Below, one piece after another: positions 40,259 through 49,907 of a stretch of 64,000 nt of DNA. Made by a program: the position numbers and the translations under genes. Location: NCBI GenBank assembly GCA_020635085.1, contig JACKAL010000002.1, positions 124,001 through 188,000 on the forward strand, in the 5' to 3' direction. The number at the start of each line of letters is the position of its first letter. The first letter of the stretch is position 1. Below the pieces are notes generated by a model, which did not search any database, had not been told where the DNA came from, and saw nothing but the letters and a program-made list of their open reading frames with translations. This DNA is from Pseudobdellovibrionaceae bacterium (lineage in GTDB: Bacteria > Bdellovibrionota > Bdellovibrionia > Bdellovibrionales > JAGQZY01).

Positions 40259-42946
40259 GTGGGACGTAGAAAAAAATTTTTATTGTGGCTTTTAGGTATC
40301 AATGTTTCTCTGGTGCTCCTTTTGGCAATGAGCATTGGTGGATACCTTTACTATCTCTATCAATCACTCCCGCAACTCATCACCGTTGAAGATTATAAGC
40401 CTCTTCTCTCGAGCGATATTTTTTCCCGTGACGGAGAAAAAATCGGTGAGCTCTATAGCCGTGAGCAGGGCGTACGCTATCTCACGCCCTATGCAGAGAT
40501 GCCACCTTTGCTTATCAAAGCTTTTTTGGCAGCAGAAGATGATACCTTCTTTGAGCACCATGGCTTTAATTTCTACGCTATTGGGCGCGCGGTATGGGTG
40601 AACTTAGTCTCTGGACAACGGCGACAAGGGGCTTCGACCATTTCCCAACAAACAGCGCGTTCGCTGTTTTTATCATCAGAAAAAACTTATATACGCAAAC
40701 TGCGCGAAGCTCTTCTCACTTACAAAATGGAGCAAAATCTTTCCAAAGAAAATATTTTGTATCTTTATTTGAACCAAATTTATTTAGGCCAAGGTTCTTA
40801 CGGTGTGGCGGCGGCAGCGGAAACCTATTTTCGTAAGAAATTAAAAGATCTTTCCTTGGCAGAAATGGCGATGCTCGCAGGACTTCCCACCTCGCCAAGC
40901 CGCCTCAACCCTGTGGTGTCTCCGGGGCGTGCTAAAGATCGGCAAAAATATGTGCTTCACCGCATGACCGAAGAAGGTTACATCACTTCTGAGGATGCCG
41001 AAAAAGCCAAAACAGAAGAGATGGTCGTACAAATTAAAAAAACCTACAAAGAAACAGGCCCTTATTTTGTCGAAACAGTTCGTCAACTGTTAACCAAAGA
41101 GCTGGGGGAACAAGCGGTCTATGAACAGGGTTTAAAAATTTATACCTCTCTAGATACAAAGGCACAAAGTAAAGCCATCGAAAGCGTGCGCTCAGGTCTT
41201 CGTGAAGTGGATAAACGCCGCGGGTACCGCGGCCCCAAGGGCACTGTCGACATCAAAGACTCTACAGCTCTCGAGGAACAACTTAAAAAAATCAAGGACA
41301 GTATTTTAAAAGAAAAACGATCGCATTTTACTATTCTACCAGATGGTACAACGGTAACATTTGAAGATACCGCAAAAAAAGAAACGTCCGCCCTTCCACC
41401 ATTTCTCGCGCTCAATGACATCGTCGAGGGTGTCGTAACCGATGTGGATGATACAAACGGTCTTGTTTACGTGGATCTTCCAGAAACCAAAGGGGTCATT
41501 CCACTACAAGATATGCAGTGGGCGCGCACCTTCAATCCAGATCTTTCTTATGGCGAACATTTATTTATTAAAAAGCCATCTTCGGCTCTAGCAAAAGGCA
41601 ACATCATCGATGTGCGCATCATCGCAAAAACATATAAAGCGAAAAAAACAAAAAAGCCCTCTAAGGATACGGAGTCGCGTGTGCATTTAGCCTTGGAACA
41701 AGAGCCGCAAATTCAAGGAGCGCTTTTGTCATTTGATCTCCACACCAATGATATTGTATCAATGGTAGGGGGCTTAGATTATTCCAAATACAAATTCAAT
41801 CGTACCTACCAAGCCTTACGCCAAAGTGGTTCGTCGTTTAAACCTATTGTCTATGCCGCAGGACTTGAGAAGGGCCTCACGGTTGCCACACCCATCATGG
41901 GCGCTCCCGTTGTTTATGGCACAACCACTGTTGAGGCGTCTAACGATGCCGGTGCGAATGATTCTGCTACACAAGAAGTGTGGAAGCCCGAAAACTACGA
42001 TGGTTCCTTTACCGGTGATATTCTCATGCGTAATGCCCTTAAGCGCTCACTCAACATGCCGACGATTCGTATCCTGCAAAAAGCCACCATCCCTTACGCT
42101 GCAGAATACGCCCGTCGCTTAGGTATCGTAAGTCCTCTCAATATGGATATGTCTTTAGCTCTGGGAACGAGTGGTATATCTATGTATGAAATGACAAAGG
42201 CGTTTTCGGTTTTTGCTAATGGCGGACGCCGCATAGCCCCTGTACTGGTTAAAGAAGTGAAACGCCCGGATGGCGAGGTTCTTTTAAAAAATCTTTCTTT
42301 AGATGCACGCTTTAAAGATAAACTCGACGCCATAAATGAAGAGTTTCTGCAAAAACGGAAAGAATACCAAGAGGCTCTGGAAACCTACACTCGCAAGATG
42401 GCTTCTCAGCCTATTTCTGAAAATTCGAATGAAAAACCACCTACCAATGGATTTTTCTATGATGATCCCGATCAGTTGATTTCGCAAAACACGGCATACC
42501 TTGTGACCAATATGCTTCAAGGTGTTGCCACAGAACCCGGCGGTACCGGTGCACGTGCCGCCTCTCTTGGCAGACCGATTGCTGGTAAAACAGGAACGAC
42601 CAATGGTTATTTTGATACCTGGTTTATTGGTTATTCTCCCCAATATATTTCCAGCGTTTGGGTGGGCTATGATACAGAAAAAATGATTGGCCGCGGAGAA
42701 ACTGGCAGCAGTACGGCCTTACCCATTTGGATGGACTACATGGAAACTCTCCACAAAAATCTTACTGTAGAGTCCTTCGACGTGCCGCCAGATATTGTAT
42801 TTATGAATGTGAATAACGATACGGGAAAACTCGATCCCAAGGGCGTGCGCCTACCGTTCGTACGTGGAACAGAACCTGGTGCGGCACCACAAACTTTCGA
42901 AGAACGACAAGTGGAAGAAAAAGACTTCTTACGCGAAAGTTTTTAA
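40259..42946 (+). CDS. mrcA: PBP1A, bifunctional class A penicillin-binding protein
   Basis: An 895-residue peptidoglycan synthase with one N-terminal membrane span (residues about 7-34). The GT51 glycosyltransferase domain shows LAAEDDTFFEHHGF with the catalytic Glu near 92, GASTISQQTAR and KILYLYLNQ-like (ENILYLYLNQIYLGQGSYG). An inserted OB/S1-like region lies at about 330-460. The transpeptidase has SGSSFKP (Ser nucleophile), RSLNMPT (SxN) and AGKTGTTNG (KTG). The start is GTG 40259, with GGGGAGG eleven bases upstream. The palindromic element lies immediately before it. Confidence 0.96.
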   Translation: MGRRKKFLLWLLGINVSLVLLLAMSIGGYLYYLYQSLPQLITVEDYKPLLSSDIFSRDGEKIGELYSREQGVRYLTPYAEMPPLLIKAFLAAEDDTFFEHHGFNFYAIGRAVWVNLVSGQRRQGASTISQQTARSLFLSSEKTYIRKLREALLTYKMEQNLSKENILYLYLNQIYLGQGSYGVAAAAETYFRKKLKDLSLAEMAMLAGLPTSPSRLNPVVSPGRAKDRQKYVLHRMTEEGYITSEDAEKAKTEEMVVQIKKTYKETGPYFVETVRQLLTKELGEQAVYEQGLKIYTSLDTKAQSKAIESVRSGLREVDKRRGYRGPKGTVDIKDSTALEEQLKKIKDSILKEKRSHFTILPDGTTVTFEDTAKKETSALPPFLALNDIVEGVVTDVDDTNGLVYVDLPETKGVIPLQDMQWARTFNPDLSYGEHLFIKKPSSALAKGNIIDVRIIAKTYKAKKTKKPSKDTESRVHLALEQEPQIQGALLSFDLHTNDIVSMVGGLDYSKYKFNRTYQALRQSGSSFKPIVYAAGLEKGLTVATPIMGAPVVYGTTTVEASNDAGANDSATQEVWKPENYDGSFTGDILMRNALKRSLNMPTIRILQKATIPYAAEYARRLGIVSPLNMDMSLALGTSGISMYEMTKAFSVFANGGRRIAPVLVKEVKRPDGEVLLKNLSLDARFKDKLDAINEEFLQKRKEYQEALETYTRKMASQPISENSNEKPPTNGFFYDDPDQLISQNTAYLVTNMLQGVATEPGGTGARAASLGRPIAGKTGTTNGYFDTWFIGYSPQYISSVWVGYDTEKMIGRGETGSSTALPIWMDYMETLHKNLTVESFDVPPDIVFMNVNNDTGKLDPKGVRLPFVRGTEPGAAPQTFEERQVEEKDFLRESF

Positions 42947-42949
42947 TTC

Positions 42950-42975
42950 TTCGCTCCTGCTTGCGTAGGAGCGAA
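42950..42975 (+). terminator. hairpin after the PBP1A gene
   Basis: Perfect nine-base stem TTCGCTCCT / AGGAGCGAA around an eight-base loop, four bases after the stop codon. No T-run follows, so strength is uncertain. Confidence 0.55.
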
Positions 42976-43089
42976 CATTACCCTGAGTGTCAATTTCCGA
43001 CAAGACAGGGAGATCGTGCCCTATAAGATGTAATCCCTGGAAAAAGACCTATACACCAACCCCATTTGTGCTATTTTATTTCCTCGCAC

Positions 43090-45915
43090 ATGGCAGATAT
43101 TTCTTTAAAAAACATTACGCAAAATAATCTTAAGGGTGTATCTATCGAGATTCCCCTTAATTCTTTTACTGTGGTATGCGGCCCCAGCGGATCGGGAAAA
43201 AGCTCTCTGGCATTTGAAACCCTCTATGCGGAGGGGCAGCGTCGCTACATCGAAAGTCTCAACAGCTATGCGCGCCAGTTTCTAAACAAAGCACCTAAGC
43301 CCCACGTAGAGTTTGTAGAAAATATTCCGCCGGCAATTGCTCTCGAGCAACGCAACTCTGTACGCAACTCACGTTCCACCGTTGGTACAAGTTCCGATTT
43401 GCTCGACTACTTGCGCTTATTTTATTCTAGCATCGGTGCGCCGATGTGTCCCAATGGCCACGGTCTCATTGAACGTCATCCTGCGGGCAACTTAGCCAAA
43501 GAACTCATCACCAAACACAATGGTAAACGTTTTTATCTCTTAGCACCTATTTTTAAAGAACAACAGATTCTTCCCGACACCAAAATCTACAAGCAATTTT
43601 TAGCGGATGGATACTCACGGATGCTTGCTCCTAAAGCAGCAAAAAATATAAAAAGTTTTGATGATTTCGGATTAGTGATTGATATCAATGCCAAAACAAA
43701 ATCCTCTGCTGTTCCAAAAAAAGATTTTTATCTGGTGATCGATCGCTTTGCTGTTTCAGCTGACGACGAAGGACGTCTCGCCGATTCTTTGCGCCAAGGC
43801 TACCACGCCAGCACCTATTATAACAAACACATCACCTCCGGACGACTTGTTCTTGTTTCAACTGATGGGGAAGTTCTCACTTATACAGAAGGACTGACCT
43901 GTGGAGACTGTGGTTTCTTTTATGGAAATATCACTCCGCAACTTTTTAGCTTTAACTCACCGGCAGGTGCGTGTCCTGCGTGCAATGGGTTCGGAAACTC
44001 TCTCACGCTCGACGAAGATAAAATTATTCCCAATCCAAATCTGAGCATTGAGCGTGGTGCGCTTTTGCCTTTTACTATGCCCAGTGCGGCGCAAGACCGC
44101 AGAGAACTTTTAAAATACTGTCGCGATAAAAAAATTGATACCTCAGTTCCCTGGAAAGATCTTCCCAAGAAACAACAAAAATTAGTGTGGAATGGGGATA
44201 CGAAGTTTTGGGGCGTTGTTGGTCTTTTTGAATATCTCGAAGGTAAAAAATATAAAATGCATGTGCGCGTCTTTTTGTCGCGCTTTAAAAGCTCCTTTCC
44301 CTGTGCGGAATGCCGAGGCGGACGACTGCGCCCCCTCACACGCTCTATTTTAATTGGCGACAAACCCATTCAAGAAGTATCGCAAATGTCTTTGCGTGAA
44401 GCTTTAGAGTGGCTAACGTCCTTGCGCCTTTCCAAGCAACAAATGCAATCGGTAACCGAAGTGTACACTCAATTAAAAAGTCGTCTTGAGTTTTTAAATA
44501 ATATTGGTGTGCACTATCTCACTCTGGACCGTCCCACGCGAACTCTTTCTGGCGGTGAGTTTCAGCGCTTGATGTTAGCGAAGCAGCTCGGGATGGGGCT
44601 TTGCGAAACGCTCTATGTTTTAGACGAACCAACGATTGGACTGCACCCACGCGACAATGAGCGGCTCATTGAACAACTCAAACACTTAAAAGATCTCGGA
44701 AATACTTTGGTCATCGTAGAACATGATGAAGAAGTTATTAAAAGTAGTGAGCGCATTTTAGAGTTGGGTCCCGGCTCAGGCTCTCTCGGCGGTGATGTGG
44801 TCTTTGCTGGGGAAACTTCTGATTTTTTAAAAAGTAAAAAATCTTTAACCGCAAGTTATATCCAAAAAGCACAAAGTGCTGTGCCTCTCACCCCTCGCCA
44901 TGTGGACCTTGCCAATTATAAATATAAAATCGAAATCAACGGTTGCTCTGGTAACAATTTACGCAATGCTGATCTTATTTTCCCTCTCCACCGCATTGTC
45001 ACAGTGACGGGTGTGAGCGGTTCAGGAAAATCGACACTGGTCACACAAACACTTTACCCAGCGCTGGCGCGCGCCCTGAATCAAGAATTTTTAAAAGGGC
45101 AACCTTTTAAAAATTTAACCGGCGATGAACATTTGTCCTCTGTTCTTTATATCAACCAAGAATCTGTGGGACGAACAGAACGCAGCAACGTGCTCACGTA
45201 TCTTAAAATATTTGATCACATTCGCGATCTCTTTGCGAACACACCTCTGGCCAGAGAGCGTGGCTATACGCCGGGTACTTTTAGTTTAAATGTCGACGGT
45301 GGCCGCTGCCCGGTGTGTCGCGGCCTTGGCTATGAAGAGATCGACATGGTCTTTATGGACAATATCCGTATGCCCTGTGAGGCTTGTAAAGGTAAAAAAT
45401 ATCAAGCAGATCTTTTGGATATTATTTTTAAAAATAAAAATATGTCGCAAATTCTTGAGCTTACCGTCCAACAGGCGATGGATTTTTTTGTGTCTCAACC
45501 GCAAATTCGCCGTCCCCTCGCCATGCTAAAAGAAGTCGGACTTGAGTACTTACAAATAGGACAAAACACCTCTACTTTTAGCGGCGGCGAGATTCAACGT
45601 CTCAAGGTTGCAAAAGAAATTTTGGAATCAAAACATAAAGACACTCTTTATATTTTAGATGAACCCACAACGGGCTTACACTTTCGCGAAGTGCATCTGC
45701 TCATGAATGTTCTCAATAAGATTGTCGAACTCGGGGGTAGCGTACTTCTCATCGAACACAACATGGATGTGATTAGTCGCTCTGATTACATTATTGATAT
45801 CGGACCCGAGGCCGGGAAAGAGGGCGGGAAGATCATTGCCCAAGGCTCACCCTTTGAAATCGCTCGCAAGAAAACCCATACTGGCCAGTTTCTTAAACAA
45901 CATCTCGCCTTTTAA
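43090..45915 (+). CDS. uvrA: UvrA, excinuclease ABC ATPase subunit
   Basis: A 941-residue damage-recognition ATPase of nucleotide excision repair. The first P-loop is GPSGSGKSSLAFETLYAEGQ near 32, with the UvrB-binding and insertion domains after it. A first zinc site has CGDCG ... CPACNG and the first ABC signature is LSGGEFQRLMLAKQ. The second P-loop is GVSGSGKSTLV near 645, a zinc finger has CPVCRGLGYEEIDM ... CEACKG, and the second signature is FSGGEIQRLKVAKE. Start ATG 43090 is chosen by homology; no ribosome binding site is visible there or at the upstream TTG. A UvrA2-type paralogue is possible. Confidence 0.9.
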   Translation: MADISLKNITQNNLKGVSIEIPLNSFTVVCGPSGSGKSSLAFETLYAEGQRRYIESLNSYARQFLNKAPKPHVEFVENIPPAIALEQRNSVRNSRSTVGTSSDLLDYLRLFYSSIGAPMCPNGHGLIERHPAGNLAKELITKHNGKRFYLLAPIFKEQQILPDTKIYKQFLADGYSRMLAPKAAKNIKSFDDFGLVIDINAKTKSSAVPKKDFYLVIDRFAVSADDEGRLADSLRQGYHASTYYNKHITSGRLVLVSTDGEVLTYTEGLTCGDCGFFYGNITPQLFSFNSPAGACPACNGFGNSLTLDEDKIIPNPNLSIERGALLPFTMPSAAQDRRELLKYCRDKKIDTSVPWKDLPKKQQKLVWNGDTKFWGVVGLFEYLEGKKYKMHVRVFLSRFKSSFPCAECRGGRLRPLTRSILIGDKPIQEVSQMSLREALEWLTSLRLSKQQMQSVTEVYTQLKSRLEFLNNIGVHYLTLDRPTRTLSGGEFQRLMLAKQLGMGLCETLYVLDEPTIGLHPRDNERLIEQLKHLKDLGNTLVIVEHDEEVIKSSERILELGPGSGSLGGDVVFAGETSDFLKSKKSLTASYIQKAQSAVPLTPRHVDLANYKYKIEINGCSGNNLRNADLIFPLHRIVTVTGVSGSGKSTLVTQTLYPALARALNQEFLKGQPFKNLTGDEHLSSVLYINQESVGRTERSNVLTYLKIFDHIRDLFANTPLARERGYTPGTFSLNVDGGRCPVCRGLGYEEIDMVFMDNIRMPCEACKGKKYQADLLDIIFKNKNMSQILELTVQQAMDFFVSQPQIRRPLAMLKEVGLEYLQIGQNTSTFSGGEIQRLKVAKEILESKHKDTLYILDEPTTGLHFREVHLLMNVLNKIVELGGSVLLIEHNMDVISRSDYIIDIGPEAGKEGGKIIAQGSPFEIARKKTHTGQFLKQHLAF

Positions 45916-46066
45916 AGTGTTTCCTCAATTTGACTGACACTACTTCTTTTGTCTAGGGTTCTCGCTCAAAGTCTAGTTTGTCTTTAGGCCATCTGTTTTA
46001 CATTTAGGTTGTTTATTTTTTTGACGATATGTTGTTGAGACTTTTTACAGCTCAAAGGAGCCTTGC

Positions 46067-47650
46067 ATGATGATTAATTGGGAAGAATTCGAACATATTC
46101 ACGTCATTAAGAAGCTAAAACACATTCTTGCGTCGTGGTGGAACATCGATGTTGTGTTCACAGATGAGGCAGGAATTATGCGCGGATTTAGTCAAGTGGA
46201 TATGAATCCAGTGAATAAAGCCGTTTTCCATGCCCTCAAGAGCGAAAGTGCACGACAGAACTTAACCGATCTGGTCAATGCTTCTCTTGGAGATCTTCGT
46301 CAGTCGCAAAATAAATATGCGATTAAAAAATGGGATCACACGGGTCTTGATGTGGCTATTTTTCCTATCGAAATTGAGCGTGAATTTATGGGAACCGTTT
46401 TGGCTATCGGTTTTGTAAAAAACGCCAACGACACCAATCGTCTTCTAGAGATAAAAGACAAACTAGCTGCTTTTGGTGTTGCCACCGATGATGTGCAAAC
46501 CATTGCAAACTCTATTCGCTTTTTAACTGATGATGAGAAAAATCATTTCATCGATTTGGTGGAGTTGATTTCTCGTGAAATCGTAACTCTTCATTTAGAA
46601 ATTACTAGTCGTGAAGAGCGTATTAAGGAACTTAATAAAGAACTCGGTAGCCGTTACAAATATGACAACATGATCGGTAAGTCTAAGGCCATGCAGAGCT
46701 TATACGCTCTGTTAGATAAAATTAAATCTGCCGATAGTACCGTGCTCATTCAGGGAGAAAACGGTACTGGTAAAGAATTAATTGCTAAATCGATTCACTA
46801 CAACTCGTCTCGTAAAGATAGACCTTTTGTGATCCAAAACTGTTCCGCGTTTAACGACAACCTCTTAGAGTCCGAACTCTTTGGTCACTCGAAAGGGTCT
46901 TTTACCGGTGCTCATAAAGATAAAAAAGGTCTTTTTGAAATCGCCGACAAAGGGACTTTCTTCCTTGACGAGATCGGCGATACCTCTCCGCAAATGCAAG
47001 TAAAACTTCTTCGCGTGTTACAAGAAGGAACCTTTACTCCGGTAGGGGCTCTCGAAATGAAAAAAGTCGACGTACGTATCGTGGCCGCGACAAACCGAAA
47101 CTTACGCGAAATGGTTGAAGACGGCTCTTTCCGCGAAGATTTATACTATCGCTTAAACGTCATTAATTTACGCGTTCCACCCCTTCGCGAAAGAAAAGAA
47201 GATATTCCGCTTCTTTCTGAGTACTTTATCGAACACGCTTGTAAAAAAGCAGGCTTACCGAAGAAAATATTAACCAAACGCGCGCTTGAAAAATTATATG
47301 ATTATCCTTTCCCAGGAAACGTGCGCGAATTACAAAACGAAATGGAACGCTTGGTCGTGTTATCAGGTAACGAACAAAAATTGATCGTTGATATGCTTTC
47401 ACCTAAAATTCTTGAGTCCAACGAGGCTTCGAAGATTCAAGGTGCTCGTGTTTCAGGATCTCTTAAAGATGCAATCGAAGATCTTGAGAAGGACCTTATC
47501 AAAGAAGGTTTGCGACGTACGGGTTGGAATAAATCAAAGCTCGCCAAGGAGCTTGGTATCAGTCGCGCAGGCCTCATTATGAAAGTAGAAAAATACGGCT
47601 TAGACAAACGCCGTATCGCAGGTGCCGCCGGCACCGGCACGGGCAAATAA
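46067..47650 (+). CDS. sigma-54-dependent transcriptional activator
   Basis: A 527-residue bacterial enhancer-binding protein. The N-terminal 190 residues form a sensory domain of unknown ligand that resembles PocR-type domains. The AAA+ domain has Walker A GENGTGKELIAKSI near 233, the sigma-54 loop GSFTGA (usual form GAFTGA), Walker B TFFLDEIGD and the R-finger region REDLYYRLNVINLRVPPLRERKEDI. The C-terminal Fis-type helix-turn-helix is LRRTGWNKSKLAKELGISRAG-like. A strong AAAGGAG precedes the ATG. Single gene with a terminator downstream; targets unknown. Confidence 0.93.
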   Translation: MMINWEEFEHIHVIKKLKHILASWWNIDVVFTDEAGIMRGFSQVDMNPVNKAVFHALKSESARQNLTDLVNASLGDLRQSQNKYAIKKWDHTGLDVAIFPIEIEREFMGTVLAIGFVKNANDTNRLLEIKDKLAAFGVATDDVQTIANSIRFLTDDEKNHFIDLVELISREIVTLHLEITSREERIKELNKELGSRYKYDNMIGKSKAMQSLYALLDKIKSADSTVLIQGENGTGKELIAKSIHYNSSRKDRPFVIQNCSAFNDNLLESELFGHSKGSFTGAHKDKKGLFEIADKGTFFLDEIGDTSPQMQVKLLRVLQEGTFTPVGALEMKKVDVRIVAATNRNLREMVEDGSFREDLYYRLNVINLRVPPLRERKEDIPLLSEYFIEHACKKAGLPKKILTKRALEKLYDYPFPGNVRELQNEMERLVVLSGNEQKLIVDMLSPKILESNEASKIQGARVSGSLKDAIEDLEKDLIKEGLRRTGWNKSKLAKELGISRAGLIMKVEKYGLDKRRIAGAAGTGTGK

Positions 47651-47767
47651 CCCGACTCCGCTCTCCCAGACAGATGCGCCTCCCCATGGGGTGGCGCCTC
47701 CTTACCCCACACATGCCAACACGAACACGACTATTTGCCATCACAGTTAAATTGATGGCTTATTGCG

Positions 47768-47803
47768 TAGAACCCATCTCATAAATGGGTTCTAGGTATT
47801 TTT
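47768..47803. terminator. hairpin terminator between convergent genes, REP-like
   Basis: Ten-base perfect stem TAGAACCCAT / ATGGGTTCTA around a seven-base loop CTCATAA, then GGTATTTTT. It serves the plus-strand activator gene and lies 35 bp before the end of the minus-strand membrane protein gene. The left arm plus loop recurs at 39841-39860. Confidence 0.75.
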
Positions 47804-47837
47804 ACACCAATAGCAGAAACGCTCTAGGCTGAGAGAA

Positions 47838-48731
47838 TTATTCGCCACCTTCCCAGTTTTTGGTAAGTTGCATGATCTGACCGCCAAAGAAAATTACGAT
47901 CATAATGATAAGCCCACCGATCAAAAGATAGCGCATATAATCACTCAAAGATAAATTCATGCCGAGACCTGAGTCGTCGCTCGCAAGCGTTCTAAACTTG
48001 TTCATGTCTACGGCAATTTTCCTTGCTTGACCATCGGCGCGGCTGTGTTTTCCGGTGGCTGTTACCTTGCGTGGTGGGGTATCTTTTTGCCCCTTATCAT
48101 CTTGCATTTTAAAATAACCAGAAACAGGAATCTTATGTTGTTGTCGGAATTGCCGACGACGAAAAGTAATATCCGCATCTGCTTTCGCACTTTTGCGGAA
48201 AGCTTTTTTGCTACTCTCATCTTTATTTTCCTTACCTGACCCGGAAACACTCTCGCCGTTGAGAGCCGACATGTTTCTCGTGACTCCGGAATTATTCAAG
48301 TTGTTATTGCGCGAGCTCGAATATTTATTGGGACCAGACCCCTTATACAAAGGTGTCTTACTTCCCTTTTTCCCACCTTTATCGCTTCCTCCGCCCGCCA
48401 ATGGCCGGCCATTTTTTAACGAAAAGGGCTCGTAGGCTGAGCTACAAATTTCCTTGTTAGCCCCTTCACCAGACCCAAGGCTGGGGAGCTCCCCTGTTTC
48501 TAATAAACATGCGATGTACTCACCAAAGTAGCTCTGTACATATTTTTTAAAAGCCGTATTGAGCTGGTACATCGTACTTAAAATGATTCCCACCACAATA
48601 ACTAAGACTAAAATATACTCGAGGACCGCTTGACCGCTTTGATTTGACAAAACGATCGACTCTCTTCTTGACGATCGAAGAGGACGCAGAAATGCCCTTA
48701 TAAGTACTTGTAATCTTTTAGCTTCTATCAC
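47838..48731 (-). CDS. Flp-pilin-motif membrane protein with C-terminal span
   Basis: A 297-residue protein. Near the N-terminus, after a basic leader of about 33 residues, comes SGQAVLEYILVLVIVVGI. This fits the Flp/Tad prepilin motif G/xxxxEY, with Gly33 and Glu38-Tyr39. It then has CLLETGELPS and a long Ser/Lys/Gly-rich linker. A second membrane span lies near the C-terminus (YLLIGGLIIMIVIFFGG). Flp pilins are normally 50-80 residues and TadE/F pseudopilins 150-200, so this is an unusual long relative. It starts at GTG 48731 after AGGA. No tad genes are adjacent; a TPR protein gene is divergent. Confidence 0.72.
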   Translation of the reverse strand: MIEAKRLQVLIRAFLRPLRSSRRESIVLSNQSGQAVLEYILVLVIVVGIILSTMYQLNTAFKKYVQSYFGEYIACLLETGELPSLGSGEGANKEICSSAYEPFSLKNGRPLAGGGSDKGGKKGSKTPLYKGSGPNKYSSSRNNNLNNSGVTRNMSALNGESVSGSGKENKDESSKKAFRKSAKADADITFRRRQFRQQHKIPVSGYFKMQDDKGQKDTPPRKVTATGKHSRADGQARKIAVDMNKFRTLASDDSGLGMNLSLSDYMRYLLIGGLIIMIVIFFGGQIMQLTKNWEGGE

Positions 48732-48776
48732 TTTTTTCCTTCAGAGTCTTCCCTCATTTACCGATAGAGACTCTGC

Positions 48777-49889
48777 ATGAAACGTATCGGAATTTTACTA
48801 TTTCGACTCAAGCGCCCGCTATCTATCGTGGCGATGGCTCTTCTCCTTGTGGAGTCCGTCCTACAGTCGCCCGCTTTTGCATTAAACCGCGAGCTTGCTT
48901 CCACTGAGGTGGCCAAGCTTGAAGCAAATATGCGTCGCGATCCACAAAATCTCGCATCGGCAAAATTTTTGATTCAACATTATTTCACGAAAAAACAATG
49001 GGCGAATGTCATTCGTCTCTCGCAACCCTTAATCAATCATTTGGATCGCACGCAACTTCTCCTGCTCACGAAAGCCTATATCTTTAATGATGATGGAGTC
49101 GCCGCAGAAAATATCTTAGCAACTATTTACGGTAAATATCCTATCACGGCAGAAACAAAACTACTGGAGGCCCAAGCCAAAGTTCTGGTGGCACGTAAGG
49201 AGCATTTGTCTGATCAGAAAAAAATCAAAGCCACGCAGGCCATTGATATTCTCCGTCAAGGTATTGCCGCGGATACAACGAATACAGATCTATATCTCTA
49301 TTGGGTTGATATCTTGCGCGAATTTTGGACGACCTATGCATCTGACGCCCTCAATGTCATAAAAGAAATGGAAGTCGCAACAGATGATTACGAGTCTAAC
49401 ATTCCTTTGAAGTGCGAACTGTATGAGAAAGCCAACCTGTGGGATCAGGCGGTGACCGTATGCAAACGCGCAATAAACGAAAATCCCAAAGACCTCGCCT
49501 CGGCTCTTTCCTACATCGAAGCACAAAAAATAAAAGAAGGGCTTGAGAAGGCACGAGAGCTGCTCGTACGATTGGCCGAAAAAAATCCCAATAGCTATGA
49601 CGTACAGTTCCGCATGGCTGAGTTGTATTATCAGGAAAAAAATTATGTCGCGGCCATTCCTTACTATAAAAAAGTGCTCTCTTTAGATCAAAAAAATATC
49701 GAACCCCTTCTCCACTTGGCCGAAAGCGAGTTCCAAACCAAACAATACGCAACTGCCCTTGTTGATTATCAGGCTCACTGTAAAAAAGCGCGCATGGTAA
49801 CCAGTGAATTTAAAGAGGCGGCAAAGAAAATTCGTTCCGACGCAAAACTAAATAGAAAATTTGAAACAGCGATGGCTTCTTGTCGCTAA
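48777..49889 (+). CDS. exported TPR protein
   Basis: A 370-residue exported protein. The signal sequence MKRIGILLFRLKRPLSIVAM...SPAFA leads into tetratricopeptide repeats over residues about 50-350 (for example WDQAVTVCKRAINENPKDLA and YVAAIPYYKKVLSLDQKN). TadD, the TPR lipoprotein of Tad pilus systems, has a similar build. The divergent Flp-motif gene makes a pilus-related role possible, but this protein has no lipobox. The ribosome binding site is weak (AGAG). Confidence 0.78.
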   Translation: MKRIGILLFRLKRPLSIVAMALLLVESVLQSPAFALNRELASTEVAKLEANMRRDPQNLASAKFLIQHYFTKKQWANVIRLSQPLINHLDRTQLLLLTKAYIFNDDGVAAENILATIYGKYPITAETKLLEAQAKVLVARKEHLSDQKKIKATQAIDILRQGIAADTTNTDLYLYWVDILREFWTTYASDALNVIKEMEVATDDYESNIPLKCELYEKANLWDQAVTVCKRAINENPKDLASALSYIEAQKIKEGLEKARELLVRLAEKNPNSYDVQFRMAELYYQEKNYVAAIPYYKKVLSLDQKNIEPLLHLAESEFQTKQYATALVDYQAHCKKARMVTSEFKEAAKKIRSDAKLNRKFETAMASCR

Positions 49890-49907
49890 ACGTTCTATAC
49901 TGAACGT
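49890..49907. promoter_or_regulatory. palindrome abutting a start codon
   Basis: ACGTTC-TATACT-GAACGT, a perfect 6-bp inverted repeat ending on the base before ATG 49908 and beginning at the preceding gene's stop. TATACT in the loop could be a -10. No Shine-Dalgarno sequence is present, so this element may control initiation of the next gene. Confidence 0.4.

Noticed and set aside
40093..40335. 80-residue minus-strand frame through the palindrome
   Set aside because: An open frame across a hairpin and into the PBP1A start; no ribosome binding site, signal or family resemblance.
46067..47650. GSFTGA instead of GAFTGA as a sign of a non-sigma-54 function
   Set aside because: GSFTGA is a known natural variant in active enhancer-binding proteins; all other motifs are intact.
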